From Hugenholtzia roseola DSM 9546 (lineage in GTDB: Bacteria; Bacteroidota; Bacteroidia; Cytophagales; Bernardetiaceae): a DNA stretch of 64,000 nt. The stretch is from NCBI RefSeq assembly GCF_000422585.1, contig NZ_KE383882.1, positions 132,067 through 196,066 on the forward strand, given 5' to 3'. Made by a program: the position numbers and the translations under genes. The notes under the pieces were generated by a model. That model was not told the DNA's origin. It made no database searches and saw nothing but the letters and a program-made list of their open reading frames with translations. Below are positions 26,447 through 35,179 of the stretch, in pieces; positions within the stretch are counted from its first letter, which is position 1, and each line of letters begins with the position of its first letter.

Positions 26447-28393
26447 ATGATGAGAAAGGGAACAGTTTATCTCTACTTGAGCTTTCTGCTCGCCTGCTTC
26501 TTAGGAGTAGGTACTGCAAAGGCGCAAAACAGCCCCGACGAAGAGAAGGAAGGCGATATGTACAAAAACTGGGTCAGCCCAGAACGCCACCGCCTCAGCC
26601 CTGCTATCAACACGTTGCTCTATGATGAGTACGCGCCAAGTATCAGCAAAGACGGCAAAACTCTCTACTTCCAATCCAACAAGGAAGGAAAAGGCTGGAA
26701 TAGCTACCAACTCTATGTAGCAAAAATGGACAAGAATGGCAAGTGGCTTGACCCTGAGCCTATCAAAGCCATCAACGAAAAAGCAGGCGGCAAAATCGTG
26801 GCAGGTCCTTGGATTAGCTACGACGACCTAACCCTCTTCTTCTGTGGCGAATTAGAAGACACCAAAGGTGGCATGGACATCTACATGGCTACACGCGAAA
26901 GCGTAGAGGCTGAATTTGGAGAGCCTGTTAGTGTAGGCGATGCCATCAACACAGGCGACCACGAGAGCTTCCCTTCTATCTCTGCCGACGGTATGTTCCT
27001 TTACTTCTCACGCAAAAAAGCAAGCAGTGAAGAAGGACAAGAGGAGGCTGCCGCTACTGAAACTGAAGACGACAAAAAAGGCGCGAAAGGCAAAAATTGC
27101 TACCAATTTTTCGTTTCTAAGCGCAACGTAGATGGCTCTTGGGGCGCACCTACTGAAATTACTTCGCCTTTCACCGACGATTGCAGCATGGCTTTCCGCG
27201 TAATGGCTGACAACGAAACCGCTTACTATTCTTCTTTGAAGACAGGTGCTAAAAGACAAGCTGCCGTAAAAGGTATCCGCGCTGACGCACGCGATTTCGA
27301 CCTCTTCATGACGCGCCTACAAGAAGGCGGTGCTGCTTGGGACGAGCCAATGGCTGCCGACTTTGCAAACCACCTTTCTGCCGAAGGTTTCGTTTCTATC
27401 TGCCCTAACGACGCTCCTAACGCCGTTATGTACTTCAATGCAGACATGAACGCTTCACACGAAGTTTTCTGGACGCTCGTACCTCCTGCTTTCGCACCTA
27501 AGAAAGTAATGCGTGCCTGTGGAAACGTAGAAGACTCTGTAACTGGCGACCCCGTAGCCGTAACGCTCAAATTTGAAAACTTGACGCGCCCTAACTTGGG
27601 TTACGAAAAAAATAACGACCCTGAAACAGGTGAGTTTGAAACCATGATTACCGAAGGCAACAAGTACAAGGTTACTATCAATCACCCTGATTACTTGCCT
27701 TACGAATTTGAGTGGGACTTCACCTCACAAGAGTCTTTGACTAACATCTGTAAGCGTGTTCGTTTGATTCCTAAGGGAGTAGATGTAGTTGTCAAGATTG
27801 TCGACCTGCTTACAGAAGAGCCTGTTGATGCACAACTTACGGTTCAAAGTGCAGACAACACCAGCATCGGCAACGTAGAGAAAAAAGGTACAGGCGAATA
27901 CCAAGCCCGTTTAGAGCCTAAAGTTGTCTATGACCTTACTGCAAAAGCAAGCGGTTATTTCGACGAAATGGACACTTTGGACTTGACAAAAGCAAACTAC
28001 GGCGACAAAGTTACCAAGTATATCCGCATGCTGGACGAAACTGCTATCGCTTTCGACAACATCAACTTCGCTACTGCACGTTGGGATTTGAACGCCAAAG
28101 CAAAAGAAGAACTTGAAAAAGTCTATAAGTTCTTAACCGACTATCCTAAGTTGCGTATCCGTATCGAAGCACACACCGACTTCCGCGGTGGCGACGCATA
28201 CAACTTGCGCCTCTCTCAAAATCGTGCGAAGTCTGCCATGGACTACCTTATCGGAAAAGGTATCCCTGCAAGCCGTTTAGAGTCTGAAGGTTACGGCGAA
28301 GGTCGTCCTACTGTACCTAACGAAATTGATGGCAAGCAAAACCAAGCAAACATGGCTATCAACCGTCGTGTAGAGTTTAAAGTAGTAAAATAA
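26447..28393 (+). CDS. OmpA family protein with PD40 beta-propeller
   Basis: A 648-residue envelope protein starting at ATG 26447 (or the next ATG, 26450), which directly begins the signal peptide VYLYLSFLLACFLGVGTAKA. About residues 50-330 are PD40/TolB-like propeller repeats (YAPSISKDGKTLYFQSNKEG, FPSISADGMFLYFSRKKA). Two carboxypeptidase-regulatory-like beta domains follow (GNVEDSVTGDPVAVTLKFEN; VDLLTEEPVDAQLTVQSAD). The last 110 residues are an OmpA peptidoglycan-binding domain (IEAHTDFRGGDAYNLRLSQN, RAKSAMDYLIGKGI). Similar proteins anchor the outer membrane to the wall in Bacteroidota. Codon use is noticeably more C-ending than neighbours, suggesting high expression. A strong terminator follows. 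Confidence 0.92.
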   Translation: MMRKGTVYLYLSFLLACFLGVGTAKAQNSPDEEKEGDMYKNWVSPERHRLSPAINTLLYDEYAPSISKDGKTLYFQSNKEGKGWNSYQLYVAKMDKNGKWLDPEPIKAINEKAGGKIVAGPWISYDDLTLFFCGELEDTKGGMDIYMATRESVEAEFGEPVSVGDAINTGDHESFPSISADGMFLYFSRKKASSEEGQEEAAATETEDDKKGAKGKNCYQFFVSKRNVDGSWGAPTEITSPFTDDCSMAFRVMADNETAYYSSLKTGAKRQAAVKGIRADARDFDLFMTRLQEGGAAWDEPMAADFANHLSAEGFVSICPNDAPNAVMYFNADMNASHEVFWTLVPPAFAPKKVMRACGNVEDSVTGDPVAVTLKFENLTRPNLGYEKNNDPETGEFETMITEGNKYKVTINHPDYLPYEFEWDFTSQESLTNICKRVRLIPKGVDVVVKIVDLLTEEPVDAQLTVQSADNTSIGNVEKKGTGEYQARLEPKVVYDLTAKASGYFDEMDTLDLTKANYGDKVTKYIRMLDETAIAFDNINFATARWDLNAKAKEELEKVYKFLTDYPKLRIRIEAHTDFRGGDAYNLRLSQNRAKSAMDYLIGKGIPASRLESEGYGEGRPTVPNEIDGKQNQANMAINRRVEFKVVK

Positions 28394-28440
28394 GCCTTTA
28401 AACCGCGCTTGCGAGAAAAACATCGACCGTAAGGTCTAAA

Positions 28441-28476
28441 TCGTAGTAGGACATTTGCTCCTGCTACGATTTTTTC
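28441..28476 (+). terminator. Rho-independent terminator after the OmpA-type gene
   Basis: TCGTAGTAGGA (28441-28451) pairs with TCCTGCTACGA (28459-28469), including one G-U pair, around a 7-base loop, followed by TTTTTT to about 28475. Confidence 0.85.
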
Positions 28477-28500
28477 GTTTTTTCTTGTCTAAGGCACTAC

Positions 28501-28527
28501 TTTTACAAACAAGGGTTTGTATCTTTG
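28501..28527 (+). promoter_or_regulatory. Candidate promoter of the unrecognised gene at 28582
   Basis: A perfect -7 element TATCTTTG at 28520-28527 with an upstream TTTT at 28501-28504. The spacing (15) is a little short. It lies about 55 bases upstream of the ATG. Confidence 0.5.
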
Positions 28528-28581
28528 TGTTAGACATATCTTATTAACCCTCTCCGCTTTCTCTTTTTCCCTTGCTTATTT

Positions 28582-28998
28582 ATGAGTTATACCGATATTC
28601 ACGTAGCAAATGCACGCCTTCAAAAAGCCATTCACGACCATTTAGGACTTTCTGATGCCCAGCTTATCTTCGATTTTATAACCGAAGGCGGAAATACACG
28701 CCTTAATCTGATTACGGTCAATCCGCGCCATAACCAATCCTTTCTCTTTCATTCCGAAGTAGGGACAGATAAATTAGATGCCCTCCAAAAAATGCTCTCC
28801 TATGTGAGAGATTACAAAGAAAAAGACAATTCCTACACAATCCAATGGGCAAGCCGAGAGGAAGGCGCAAAATCGGCAGGTTTGCAAACTTCTTACTTTC
28901 GCGCTCGTAATATGTATGAAGCCTTAGACAAACTCTACTTTGGCAGAGAGGTAAATTCTCTAACGGTCTATAGTATCGTCTTGAATCCTATCTCCTAA
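28582..28998 (+). CDS. Conserved-looking hypothetical protein
   Basis: A 138-residue soluble protein that I do not recognise. There is no signal peptide or membrane segment. It looks alpha/beta: helix VANARLQKAIHDHLGLSDAQ, strands IFDFITEGGNTRLNLITV and SFLFHSEVGTDKLDALQKML, then a charged helix YVRDYKEKDNSYTIQWASRE and a C-terminal YFRARNMYEALDKLYFGREV. It is preceded by a good -7 element and followed 63 bases later by an A-type iron-sulfur carrier gene on the same strand. A role linked to Fe-S assembly is possible by context only. Confidence 0.75.
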   Translation: MSYTDIHVANARLQKAIHDHLGLSDAQLIFDFITEGGNTRLNLITVNPRHNQSFLFHSEVGTDKLDALQKMLSYVRDYKEKDNSYTIQWASREEGAKSAGLQTSYFRARNMYEALDKLYFGREVNSLTVYSIVLNPIS

Positions 28999-29061
28999 CC
29001 GCCTTAGCGTCGTGTTTGGAAAGGCGAATCTTTGTTTTAAAACCCCAAATAAGATTCTACT

Positions 29062-29388
29062 ATGATTAGCATTTCAAATAAAGCCCTTGATAAGTTGCAG
29101 GAACTTCGCAACCAAGAGGGACACTCCCTACAACATCATGTCCGCGTAGCGGTAAAAGGTGGTGGCTGTTCGGGATTGATGTATGATTTGAGCTTCGACG
29201 ACCAAATTTTAGCTTCCGACGAAGTCTTTGAAGACCAAGGTGTTAAGATTTTGGTAGATAAAAAAAGTCTGCTCTATCTTATCGGCACGACGCTCGAATT
29301 TAGCGACGGCTTAAATGGAAAAGGCTTTCAATTCATCAACCCAAACGCCTCGCGCACCTGTGGCTGTGGCGAAAGTTTTGCAGTTTAG
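29062..29388 (+). CDS. A-type iron-sulfur cluster carrier (IscA/SufA/ErpA family)
   Basis: A 108-residue Fe-S carrier that accepts a cluster from the scaffold and passes it to apoproteins. The three conserved cysteines are present: Cys38 in VKGGGCSGLMYDL and the C-terminal pair in SRTCGCGESFAV. IFVDKKSLLYLIG-like sequence (VDKKSLLYLIGTTLEFSDGL) completes the HesB fold. No isc or suf operon adjoins it, so which member of the family it is cannot be told. A strong terminator follows. Confidence 0.94.
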   Translation: MISISNKALDKLQELRNQEGHSLQHHVRVAVKGGGCSGLMYDLSFDDQILASDEVFEDQGVKILVDKKSLLYLIGTTLEFSDGLNGKGFQFINPNASRTCGCGESFAV

Positions 29389-29420
29389 AAAATAGCACAA
29401 AATACATCAGACCTCGATAC

Positions 29421-29457
29421 AAAAAAAGGAACAAGTTATACCCTTGTTCCTTTTTTT
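29421..29457 (+). terminator. Strong rho-independent terminator after the Fe-S carrier gene
   Basis: AAAAAAAGGAACAAG (29421-29435) pairs perfectly over 15 bases with CTTGTTCCTTTTTTT (29443-29457) around a 7-base loop. The A and T ends make it able to work in either direction. Confidence 0.9.
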
Positions 29458-29489
29458 AGGCGTTTTAATCGCACAACGCATAGCCATAT

Positions 29490-29625
29490 TAGGTTCTGCA
29501 AAAAGCCTTGTTTTGTCAAATTTGACACGAAATAAAGTTTGGACTGACCCCTATTTTTGGGTCTGAAAATCCTTTTTTATTTCAATTTTGTTATGCGGAC
29601 AAGGCAATGCCTTGTCCCTACTTTT
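29490..29625 (+). repeat. Dispersed intergenic repeat, family 1, full-length copy
   Basis: Forward copy of about 130 bases: it begins AGGTTCTGCAAAAAGCC and continues through AAATAAAGTTTGGACTGACC and TTTATTTCAATTTTG. It ends with the core GGACAAGGCAATGCCTTGTCC at 29597-29617 and CCTAC. Its last bases overlap the stop codon (29618-29620) of the reverse-strand rhomboid gene. Confidence 0.8.
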
Positions 29626-30523
29626 GACTTGCCCTAAAAAGCACTTGCTTTTCTTCTTGTGTTAGGCTTTCATAACCCGACTCTGAAATTTTGTCTAAGA
29701 TGCGGTCTATAATTTCTTGATTAGGCACAACGGCAGAAGGCGAATTTTTTTGGCTTTGACTTTGACTGCTATGATGGGCATAGCTTTTGGCACGCATCTT
29801 GGGTCTGCGTCTTTTGAAAAGGTTGGAAAAAAAGTTGCCAATTTTGACGAAAATAACGCTCCAATCTCGTCCCTTTTGGAACTGTTTGATGAAGACAAAG
29901 CCCATCAAAGCCCCTCCAAGGTGCGCCAAATTGCCACCTGTATTTTCTAAGCCGATGGCTAAAATAGAGAGAAAGACCGAAACGGCTGCCACATATTTGA
30001 GCTTGACTGCCCCAATAAGCAAAAGATGCACACGCATTTCGGGAAGCAACGTAGCCCCCCCTACCAAGATAGCATACACGCCCGCCGAAGCCCCAATTAG
30101 CCCTGTGGTATAGTTTTGATACCCAACAAAGACGGTATTGTAGGCAAGAAGATAAAGCAAACCGCCTGCAATTACGCCCCAAAGATAAAGCCCTAAAAGC
30201 CTTTGACTGCCGATATAATCGCCTACAAATTTGCCAAACCAATAAAGCATCAACATATTCATCAAGATATGTAGAAAGCCTTTGTGGGTAAAGCCGTAGG
30301 TGAGTAGCGTCCAAGGGGTCATCAGGGCATCGAAAGCATTAGGGCGCAAGACGACTAAGTAGTTAGTCAGGTTCTGGACTTCCATCATAAAAGTACCAAA
30401 ACGCCCAAATAGCCCCACTAAGGATACCACAATGAACACAATGACATTGATAAGGATAATGCGAATAACCGTATTATTAGGCTTATTCCATTCATATTTT
30501 AAATCATCAACAAAACTTCTCAT
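29618..30523 (-). CDS. Rhomboid family intramembrane serine protease with C-terminal DUF6576-like region
   Basis: A 301-residue membrane protease. The catalytic dyad is present: Ser146 in GLIGASAGVYAILVG and His201 in GNLAHLGGALMGF. The oxyanion-site HILMNMLMLYWFG (HxxxN) and YGFTHKGFLHILMN are also seen. Five to six membrane segments span residues 20-215. A cytoplasmic basic, Ser-rich linker leads to a small helical tail (IIDRILDKISESGYESLTQE) resembling the DUF6576 extension of Bacteroidota rhomboids. The substrate is unknown. Its stop codon lies inside the end of a dispersed repeat. Confidence 0.93.
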   Translation of the reverse strand: MRSFVDDLKYEWNKPNNTVIRIILINVIVFIVVSLVGLFGRFGTFMMEVQNLTNYLVVLRPNAFDALMTPWTLLTYGFTHKGFLHILMNMLMLYWFGKFVGDYIGSQRLLGLYLWGVIAGGLLYLLAYNTVFVGYQNYTTGLIGASAGVYAILVGGATLLPEMRVHLLLIGAVKLKYVAAVSVFLSILAIGLENTGGNLAHLGGALMGFVFIKQFQKGRDWSVIFVKIGNFFSNLFKRRRPKMRAKSYAHHSSQSQSQKNSPSAVVPNQEIIDRILDKISESGYESLTQEEKQVLFRASQK

Positions 30524-30671
30524 GACGACAAGGTTTTAGAGCAAGAGGAAAAGAGATTAGTTTTCAAAACGCAATTTCGAGGGCTTGCGTTGGGTTGGGG
30601 TTCTCAAAAGTACGATTTTTTATACAAATGCGAAAGAGCGATAAAAGACTTGTGAGCGTATAGGAGAAAGG

Positions 30672-31820
30672 TTATTGATTGGCAAGTAGCCATAAGGCGC
30701 AATCGTTCCGCATAAAAGGCTTTAATTCCGCATAGGAAATGAAAATTTCAGTCGTACCCATGACATAAGGCGCAATTTCATACAAGCCATATAGAAAAAG
30801 TATGCCCGTTCCTGTGGCTGCCATATTGTCAGGCAGCGGTAAATCAGCATCTTTATCCAAAAAGAAACCGTAATCGCCCAAACTTTGTTCTTTTGGGAGG
30901 GCTAAATCTTTTCTCAACTGACGCACTAAGAGCTGTCGAAGGGCAGGATTTTGTGGAGCTACAAAAATATCTTTGGCGTGTAAGATTTTCCCTTTCTTTA
31001 AATCCCAAATTTGGTAGAGCGTGCCATACGTGCCATGTGCGCCCCCTGCATAGCTATATCCCGAATAGTCCAGAGTTAGGATATGGGACTGATTAAAGAT
31101 GACGCTCATGCTGCGCTCGTCTGTGTAGTTGAGTGCAAAATCGAGGTCGTCGTCTTGGGTGTTGCCCTCGAAATAGCCTTTGTGCAGGCGTTTTAATTTT
31201 GCTGCGACGTTGTCTTTTCCCAAAAATTCTGCCCCCAACTGTCCTACAATGACGCTATCTTGCAGTTTTTGCAGCAAGGTAGTGGGCAAATCGGTAGGTA
31301 TGCTGGTCGGATACAAAACCTCGATGGCAAGGGAGGAGATACCGCCTTTGCTGTCCTGCTTTTCGTCCTTGATTCGGTAGCCTTCGAAGCCTACAATGCC
31401 TTCTTTTATTTGGGTCAGTGCGAAGGCAAATTTTTTCGTACCTGCGGCATTTCTCCAACTGCCTGAAAACTTATCGCCTACCTTTTTACCCTCAAAAAAG
31501 GCGGTTGTGTTGTAGGATTTGTCTTTCTCCTCTATTTTCCAAGTGCCATTGGCTTGTTTTGCGCCTTCCAAAGTTATCGGAATTTGGTATTTGGTGTAGA
31601 AATAATGCCCCGAAGCGGTTTGTTCTGTAAAGGTAAGATTCATAACGATTGGCAGATTGCCGTTGAGCGTTCCCTGATACTGAATTTGCTCAAAATTGCG
31701 TACAAGGGGGCTTTGTGCCTCTGCCTTTTCTACCCAAAAAAGACCCCAAAATAAGAGCCAAACAAATGCAGACGAAATTGTAAAGGGTTTGAAAGGTTTT
31801 CGAATTTGGAAAGCGGTCAT
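30672..31820 (-). CDS. Secreted DUF3298-containing (RsiV-like fold) protein
   Basis: A 382-residue protein with a long signal peptide (SSAFVWLLFWGLFWVEKAEA). The N-terminal half is beta-rich (QYQGTLNGNLPIVMNLTFTE; WKIEEKDKSYNTTAFFEGKK; SGSWRNAAGTKKFAFALTQI). The C-terminal half has the DUF4163/DUF3298 signature YSYAGGAHGTYGTLYQIWDL followed by LRQLLVRQLRKDLAL and EIFISYAELKPFM. DUF3298 is shared with the lysozyme-binding anti-sigma factor RsiV, but no membrane anchor or sigma gene is linked to this one. Function is unknown. It may be co-transcribed with the LysM gene upstream, though a hairpin separates them. Confidence 0.83.
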   Translation of the reverse strand: MTAFQIRKPFKPFTISSAFVWLLFWGLFWVEKAEAQSPLVRNFEQIQYQGTLNGNLPIVMNLTFTEQTASGHYFYTKYQIPITLEGAKQANGTWKIEEKDKSYNTTAFFEGKKVGDKFSGSWRNAAGTKKFAFALTQIKEGIVGFEGYRIKDEKQDSKGGISSLAIEVLYPTSIPTDLPTTLLQKLQDSVIVGQLGAEFLGKDNVAAKLKRLHKGYFEGNTQDDDLDFALNYTDERSMSVIFNQSHILTLDYSGYSYAGGAHGTYGTLYQIWDLKKGKILHAKDIFVAPQNPALRQLLVRQLRKDLALPKEQSLGDYGFFLDKDADLPLPDNMAATGTGILFLYGLYEIAPYVMGTTEIFISYAELKPFMRNDCALWLLANQ

Positions 31821-31849
31821 GTTTTGAAAAAATCTTAATCTGGAAAATC

Positions 31850-31888
31850 ATAAAAAGAAAAAAGCGAAGACGCATTGCCTTCGCTTTT
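31850..31888 (-). terminator. Terminator after the LysM gene
   Basis: On the reverse strand AAAAGCGAAG (31888-31879) pairs with CTTCGCTTTT (31869-31860), 10 bases around a 9-base loop, followed by a T-rich run to 31850. Confidence 0.75.
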
Positions 31889-31897
31889 AAGGCTACT

Positions 31898-34192
31898 CTA
31901 TTTTTTGCCCACAATTAGACGCGCATTTAAGCGCACTATGTCGTCTTTCATTTCGTTCCATTGGCGAATCTGGTCTTTGCTCACCCCATAAAGGTTTGCG
32001 ATTTTATTGAGCGTATCGCCCGAAGAAACGGTGTGATAGACCCAAACTTCGTTTTTAGCGGCTAACTCCTGATTCGAGGCAAGGGCAGTATCGGGCGAAG
32101 TGGTGGTTTTGGTAGAATCGGTGGCGGTTTGCTTTTCCTGATTCTTTTCTTGGGTCGGATTGTTTTTGATAGGCTGCGGCTGCGATACGATAAGCGTTTC
32201 GCCTGCCTTCAAATCAATTACGTCTTTGGCAAGGGCGTTCCAAGTGATGATTTGGTCGGGCATTAGGTTGTAGCGTTTGGCTACATGATAGATAGTTTCG
32301 CCTTTCTGAACCACATGCAAGCCTTCGCCCTTCGAATTGGGGGCAGGAATATTTTGCAGCAGGTCTTGTGTTTGCTCTTGTTTGTGCTTTTCTAAAAGTT
32401 GGGCAGGAAGGGCATCGCCGCCGCGCACGATAAGTTTTGTACCCTGATGCAAAATGCCGTTGTCCTGCAATTTGTTCCAACGCATTAAATCGCCCGAAGA
32501 AACGCCAAATTCCTTTGCGATAGTCCAAAGGGTTTCTTTCTCACCTACTACGTGCAGCAAAATTTGTGCGGTATCTGCCTTTAAAAGGGGCTTTTCAGGC
32601 TCTGCCATCGCCACTTGAAAACCGTACATATCATACCCTTTTGTTCCTGCCTTATCAGGGTCGCCCCCGATTTTGAGAATTTCCTCGCGCGTAGGTTTGG
32701 AAGGATTTGTTGCCGTATTTTGGGTCGTATTTTGAGCCGTATTTTGGTTGTTGTTCTGTGTAGCGGTGGTGGTCGTATTTTCGCTTGTTCCCAAGCCGCG
32801 CGTATTTTCTACAAAAGTTTGCGCCGTCGCTTCCTTTTTGGGTAAAGCCAAATACTCCTTTAAGACAATTTGCTGGTCGATGGCGATGTCGTCCCCTGTT
32901 CCCAACTGATTCCATTCGATTAGCTTTTTGTGTTCTATGCCATATAGTTTGGCGATTTGCCAAATCGTTTCGCCTTTTTTTACATAGTGATACTGCACGT
33001 CGGGATTGACAAAATGCGCAGGCGAGGCTACATTTTGCACCTTTGTATCGGGTACGGGCAAATAAAGGGAGTCATTTAGTCGCTGTGGCGTAGAAAGTTT
33101 GGTGGTAGTTTGCGTATTTTGCGCCACTTTCTGTGAAGTTTTTCCTACAATTAGCTTCGTGCCTTTGGGAAAAGTTTTGGTAGCAATGTCTAAATTGTTC
33201 CAAAAACGTAGGTCTGCCACATAAACCTTGTAGCGATTGGCGATACTATCGAGCCGCTCTGCTTCCTGCTGGGTAGTGTAGTAGAGGTCGCCATTTCGGG
33301 TTTCGAGCTGTGTAGTGGCTTGCTTTTCAGGCGCAAGGGTTGTGGCTGTATTTTTTTGTGGCTCTTCTTGGTTTTTGAAAGGCTGCTCTGTGGGGTTTTC
33401 CTTTTGGGGGGCTGTCGTGTTCTGTGCCACTTTTTGAGCAAGGGTATCCAATTTTTGTTCGGTAGCCTCTTCGGGTTTTGCATCAATGAAGCCTTCTTCT
33501 CTAAGATTTTCCTCCCACTGCTGTTTAAGTTCGGGGTCTTCTTGGGCTAAATTGGGCTTTTTGGTGGTGTCGTTCACGATTTTATTCAGGGTAGCGGTTT
33601 CTCCCTCAATTCTACTGACAACGATACCGCGTGTAGCTTCTACGGTGCGAATCTCTACGGGTACATTTTTGGGGCGGCGCGATTGCAGCCAAAGCACACG
33701 CCCCACTTCGGGCTTGGTATTTTCTTCTAAGCGATTGTAGTGGTAGAGGCGTTTGAGTTCGAGTCCGTAACGCTGACTGACCTGCCAAAAGTCTTCGCCT
33801 TCGCTCAATACGTGCATGCTCACTAAGGCAATCTTGTGTTTAGGCTCTAAATAATAGACCTGCCCACTTTCTACGGTAGCCGACACATTGAGGTCATTGT
33901 ACTTTAAAAAATCCACAACCTCGATGCCTGCCGCCTTTGCCAATTCGGAAATCATGTCGGTTTCTTCGGGCAAGATGGCTTTGAGCTGATTGACCTTGCC
34001 AAAAGAAAAAATTTTGCCGTTGATATTTCTATCTTCCTTTTCTTCTATCTGCCAAAGTGGATTTTGAGCCTTGCTTGGGGAGATGGTCAGAAGGAGTGCG
34101 CCCCCTACGAAAGCCCAAAGAGAAAGTAGCATCAAGGTCTGCTTCTTGGGAAAAGGTAGCCAAAAATGAGGAGAAAAACGATATGGTTTCAT
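31898..34192 (-). CDS. Multi-LysM peptidoglycan-binding protein without a catalytic domain
   Basis: From ATG 34192, 764 residues. A signal-anchor-like N-terminus (LMLLSLWAFVGGALLLTISPSKA) is followed by seven LysM-like units, the first degenerate. Clear ones include GETIWQIAKLYGIEHKKLIE, KETLWTIAKEFGVSSGDLMR, GETIYHVAKRYNLMPDQIIT and GDTLNKIANLYGVSKDQIRQ. Gln/Thr/Asn-rich spacers separate them (a run at about 505-530 is nearly all N, Q, T and A). LysM domains bind glycan strands of peptidoglycan. No amidase, glucosaminidase or M23 domain is present, so it is a binding or scaffolding protein. A frame extension upstream would need a TTG start. Confidence 0.9.
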   Translation of the reverse strand: MKPYRFSPHFWLPFPKKQTLMLLSLWAFVGGALLLTISPSKAQNPLWQIEEKEDRNINGKIFSFGKVNQLKAILPEETDMISELAKAAGIEVVDFLKYNDLNVSATVESGQVYYLEPKHKIALVSMHVLSEGEDFWQVSQRYGLELKRLYHYNRLEENTKPEVGRVLWLQSRRPKNVPVEIRTVEATRGIVVSRIEGETATLNKIVNDTTKKPNLAQEDPELKQQWEENLREEGFIDAKPEEATEQKLDTLAQKVAQNTTAPQKENPTEQPFKNQEEPQKNTATTLAPEKQATTQLETRNGDLYYTTQQEAERLDSIANRYKVYVADLRFWNNLDIATKTFPKGTKLIVGKTSQKVAQNTQTTTKLSTPQRLNDSLYLPVPDTKVQNVASPAHFVNPDVQYHYVKKGETIWQIAKLYGIEHKKLIEWNQLGTGDDIAIDQQIVLKEYLALPKKEATAQTFVENTRGLGTSENTTTTATQNNNQNTAQNTTQNTATNPSKPTREEILKIGGDPDKAGTKGYDMYGFQVAMAEPEKPLLKADTAQILLHVVGEKETLWTIAKEFGVSSGDLMRWNKLQDNGILHQGTKLIVRGGDALPAQLLEKHKQEQTQDLLQNIPAPNSKGEGLHVVQKGETIYHVAKRYNLMPDQIITWNALAKDVIDLKAGETLIVSQPQPIKNNPTQEKNQEKQTATDSTKTTTSPDTALASNQELAAKNEVWVYHTVSSGDTLNKIANLYGVSKDQIRQWNEMKDDIVRLNARLIVGKK

Positions 34193-34438
34193 CTTGTATA
34201 ATTTTGTTAGCGTATTTGAAAACAAGTCGGAATGTAAGGCTATAACGCTATTTTTGGGCTTAAATATACAAAATCTTTTCCAAAGCTACTTTTATTCAAT
34301 GCCTTAGCAGCCAAATATGCCCTAAAAAGGCTTTTTTATGTGCAAAACTTGTATTTTTGTAAGGTCTTGTCGGAAAATGCGTTAGATAAGAAAGCGCAAG
34401 TTTTGCCCTTTTATCCTCATTCTGATACAAAAATTGAT

Positions 34439-35059
34439 ATGCTAAAAAACATAAACAAACGGCTTCTTTTTGCCCTCTGCCTACTTTCGCTCGCCCTTAG
34501 TGCTTGTGGAGAGCAGGAAGCGGTTTATTTGCCCAAACCGATTGGTTTCCATCGGATAGAACTACCCAAACCAGAATATCAACTCTTGGAAGGCGACTAT
34601 CCCTACCAATTCGAATATTCGCAATATGCCAAAATCAAACCCTACAAGACCAGTCACGCACAGCCCTATTGGATAGAAATTGACTACGATTCCATCACCA
34701 TTTCGAGTATTCATATTTCCTTTCATACCATAGAAAACAACCCACAACGCTTCAAAGAATACGTCAATGATGCCTACAAAATGACTTTTAACCCGCTCAT
34801 TACGGCACGCGCCACAGCCATAGACCAAAAAGTAGATACCCTTGCAGGTGGAAATACCGTCTTTTTCACCTTCTCCGAAGGCGAAGTCCCCACTGTCTTC
34901 AACTATTGGATTTCCGATTCTACCCAACACTTTTTCCGCGCCGCCCTCTACGTACCCTCCTCACGCGATAACGATTCCTTAGCTCCTATCCTCAAATACA
35001 CACAAAACGATATGATGCACCTGCTCAAAACGTTTCGATGGAAAGAAAAGGCGCAATAA
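34439..35059 (+). CDS. gldD: Gliding motility lipoprotein GldD
   Basis: A 206-residue lipoprotein starting at ATG 34439; an upstream extension of the frame contains a TATTTTTG promoter-like element (34352-34359) and is rejected. The lipobox is LLSLALSAC. The mature part matches GldD: YLPKPIGFHRIELPKPEYQL, YPYQFEYSQYAKI, QPYWIEIDYDSITISSIHIS, and the C-terminal THLVF-like FRAALYVPSSRDNDSLAPIL and LLKTFRWKEK. GldD is required for gliding and type IX secretion in Flavobacterium, where it sits next to gldE. Here it stands alone. Confidence 0.92.
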   Translation: MLKNINKRLLFALCLLSLALSACGEQEAVYLPKPIGFHRIELPKPEYQLLEGDYPYQFEYSQYAKIKPYKTSHAQPYWIEIDYDSITISSIHISFHTIENNPQRFKEYVNDAYKMTFNPLITARATAIDQKVDTLAGGNTVFFTFSEGEVPTVFNYWISDSTQHFFRAALYVPSSRDNDSLAPILKYTQNDMMHLLKTFRWKEKAQ

Positions 35060-35179
35060 AAACACTCGAAAGGCAAAAACCTTGTTCCTCTTATTAAATT
35101 ATTAAAAAAAACAAAGCGAATGGCTCTTAAAAACTGTTCGTTTTAAGTCTTTATCCAAAATCTATTAAAAAAAAGTCAG

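Noticed and set aside
29769..30314. A 181-codon reverse-strand frame inside the rhomboid gene
   Set aside because: It is a shifted frame of the rhomboid coding sequence, whose own translation has the complete catalytic dyad.
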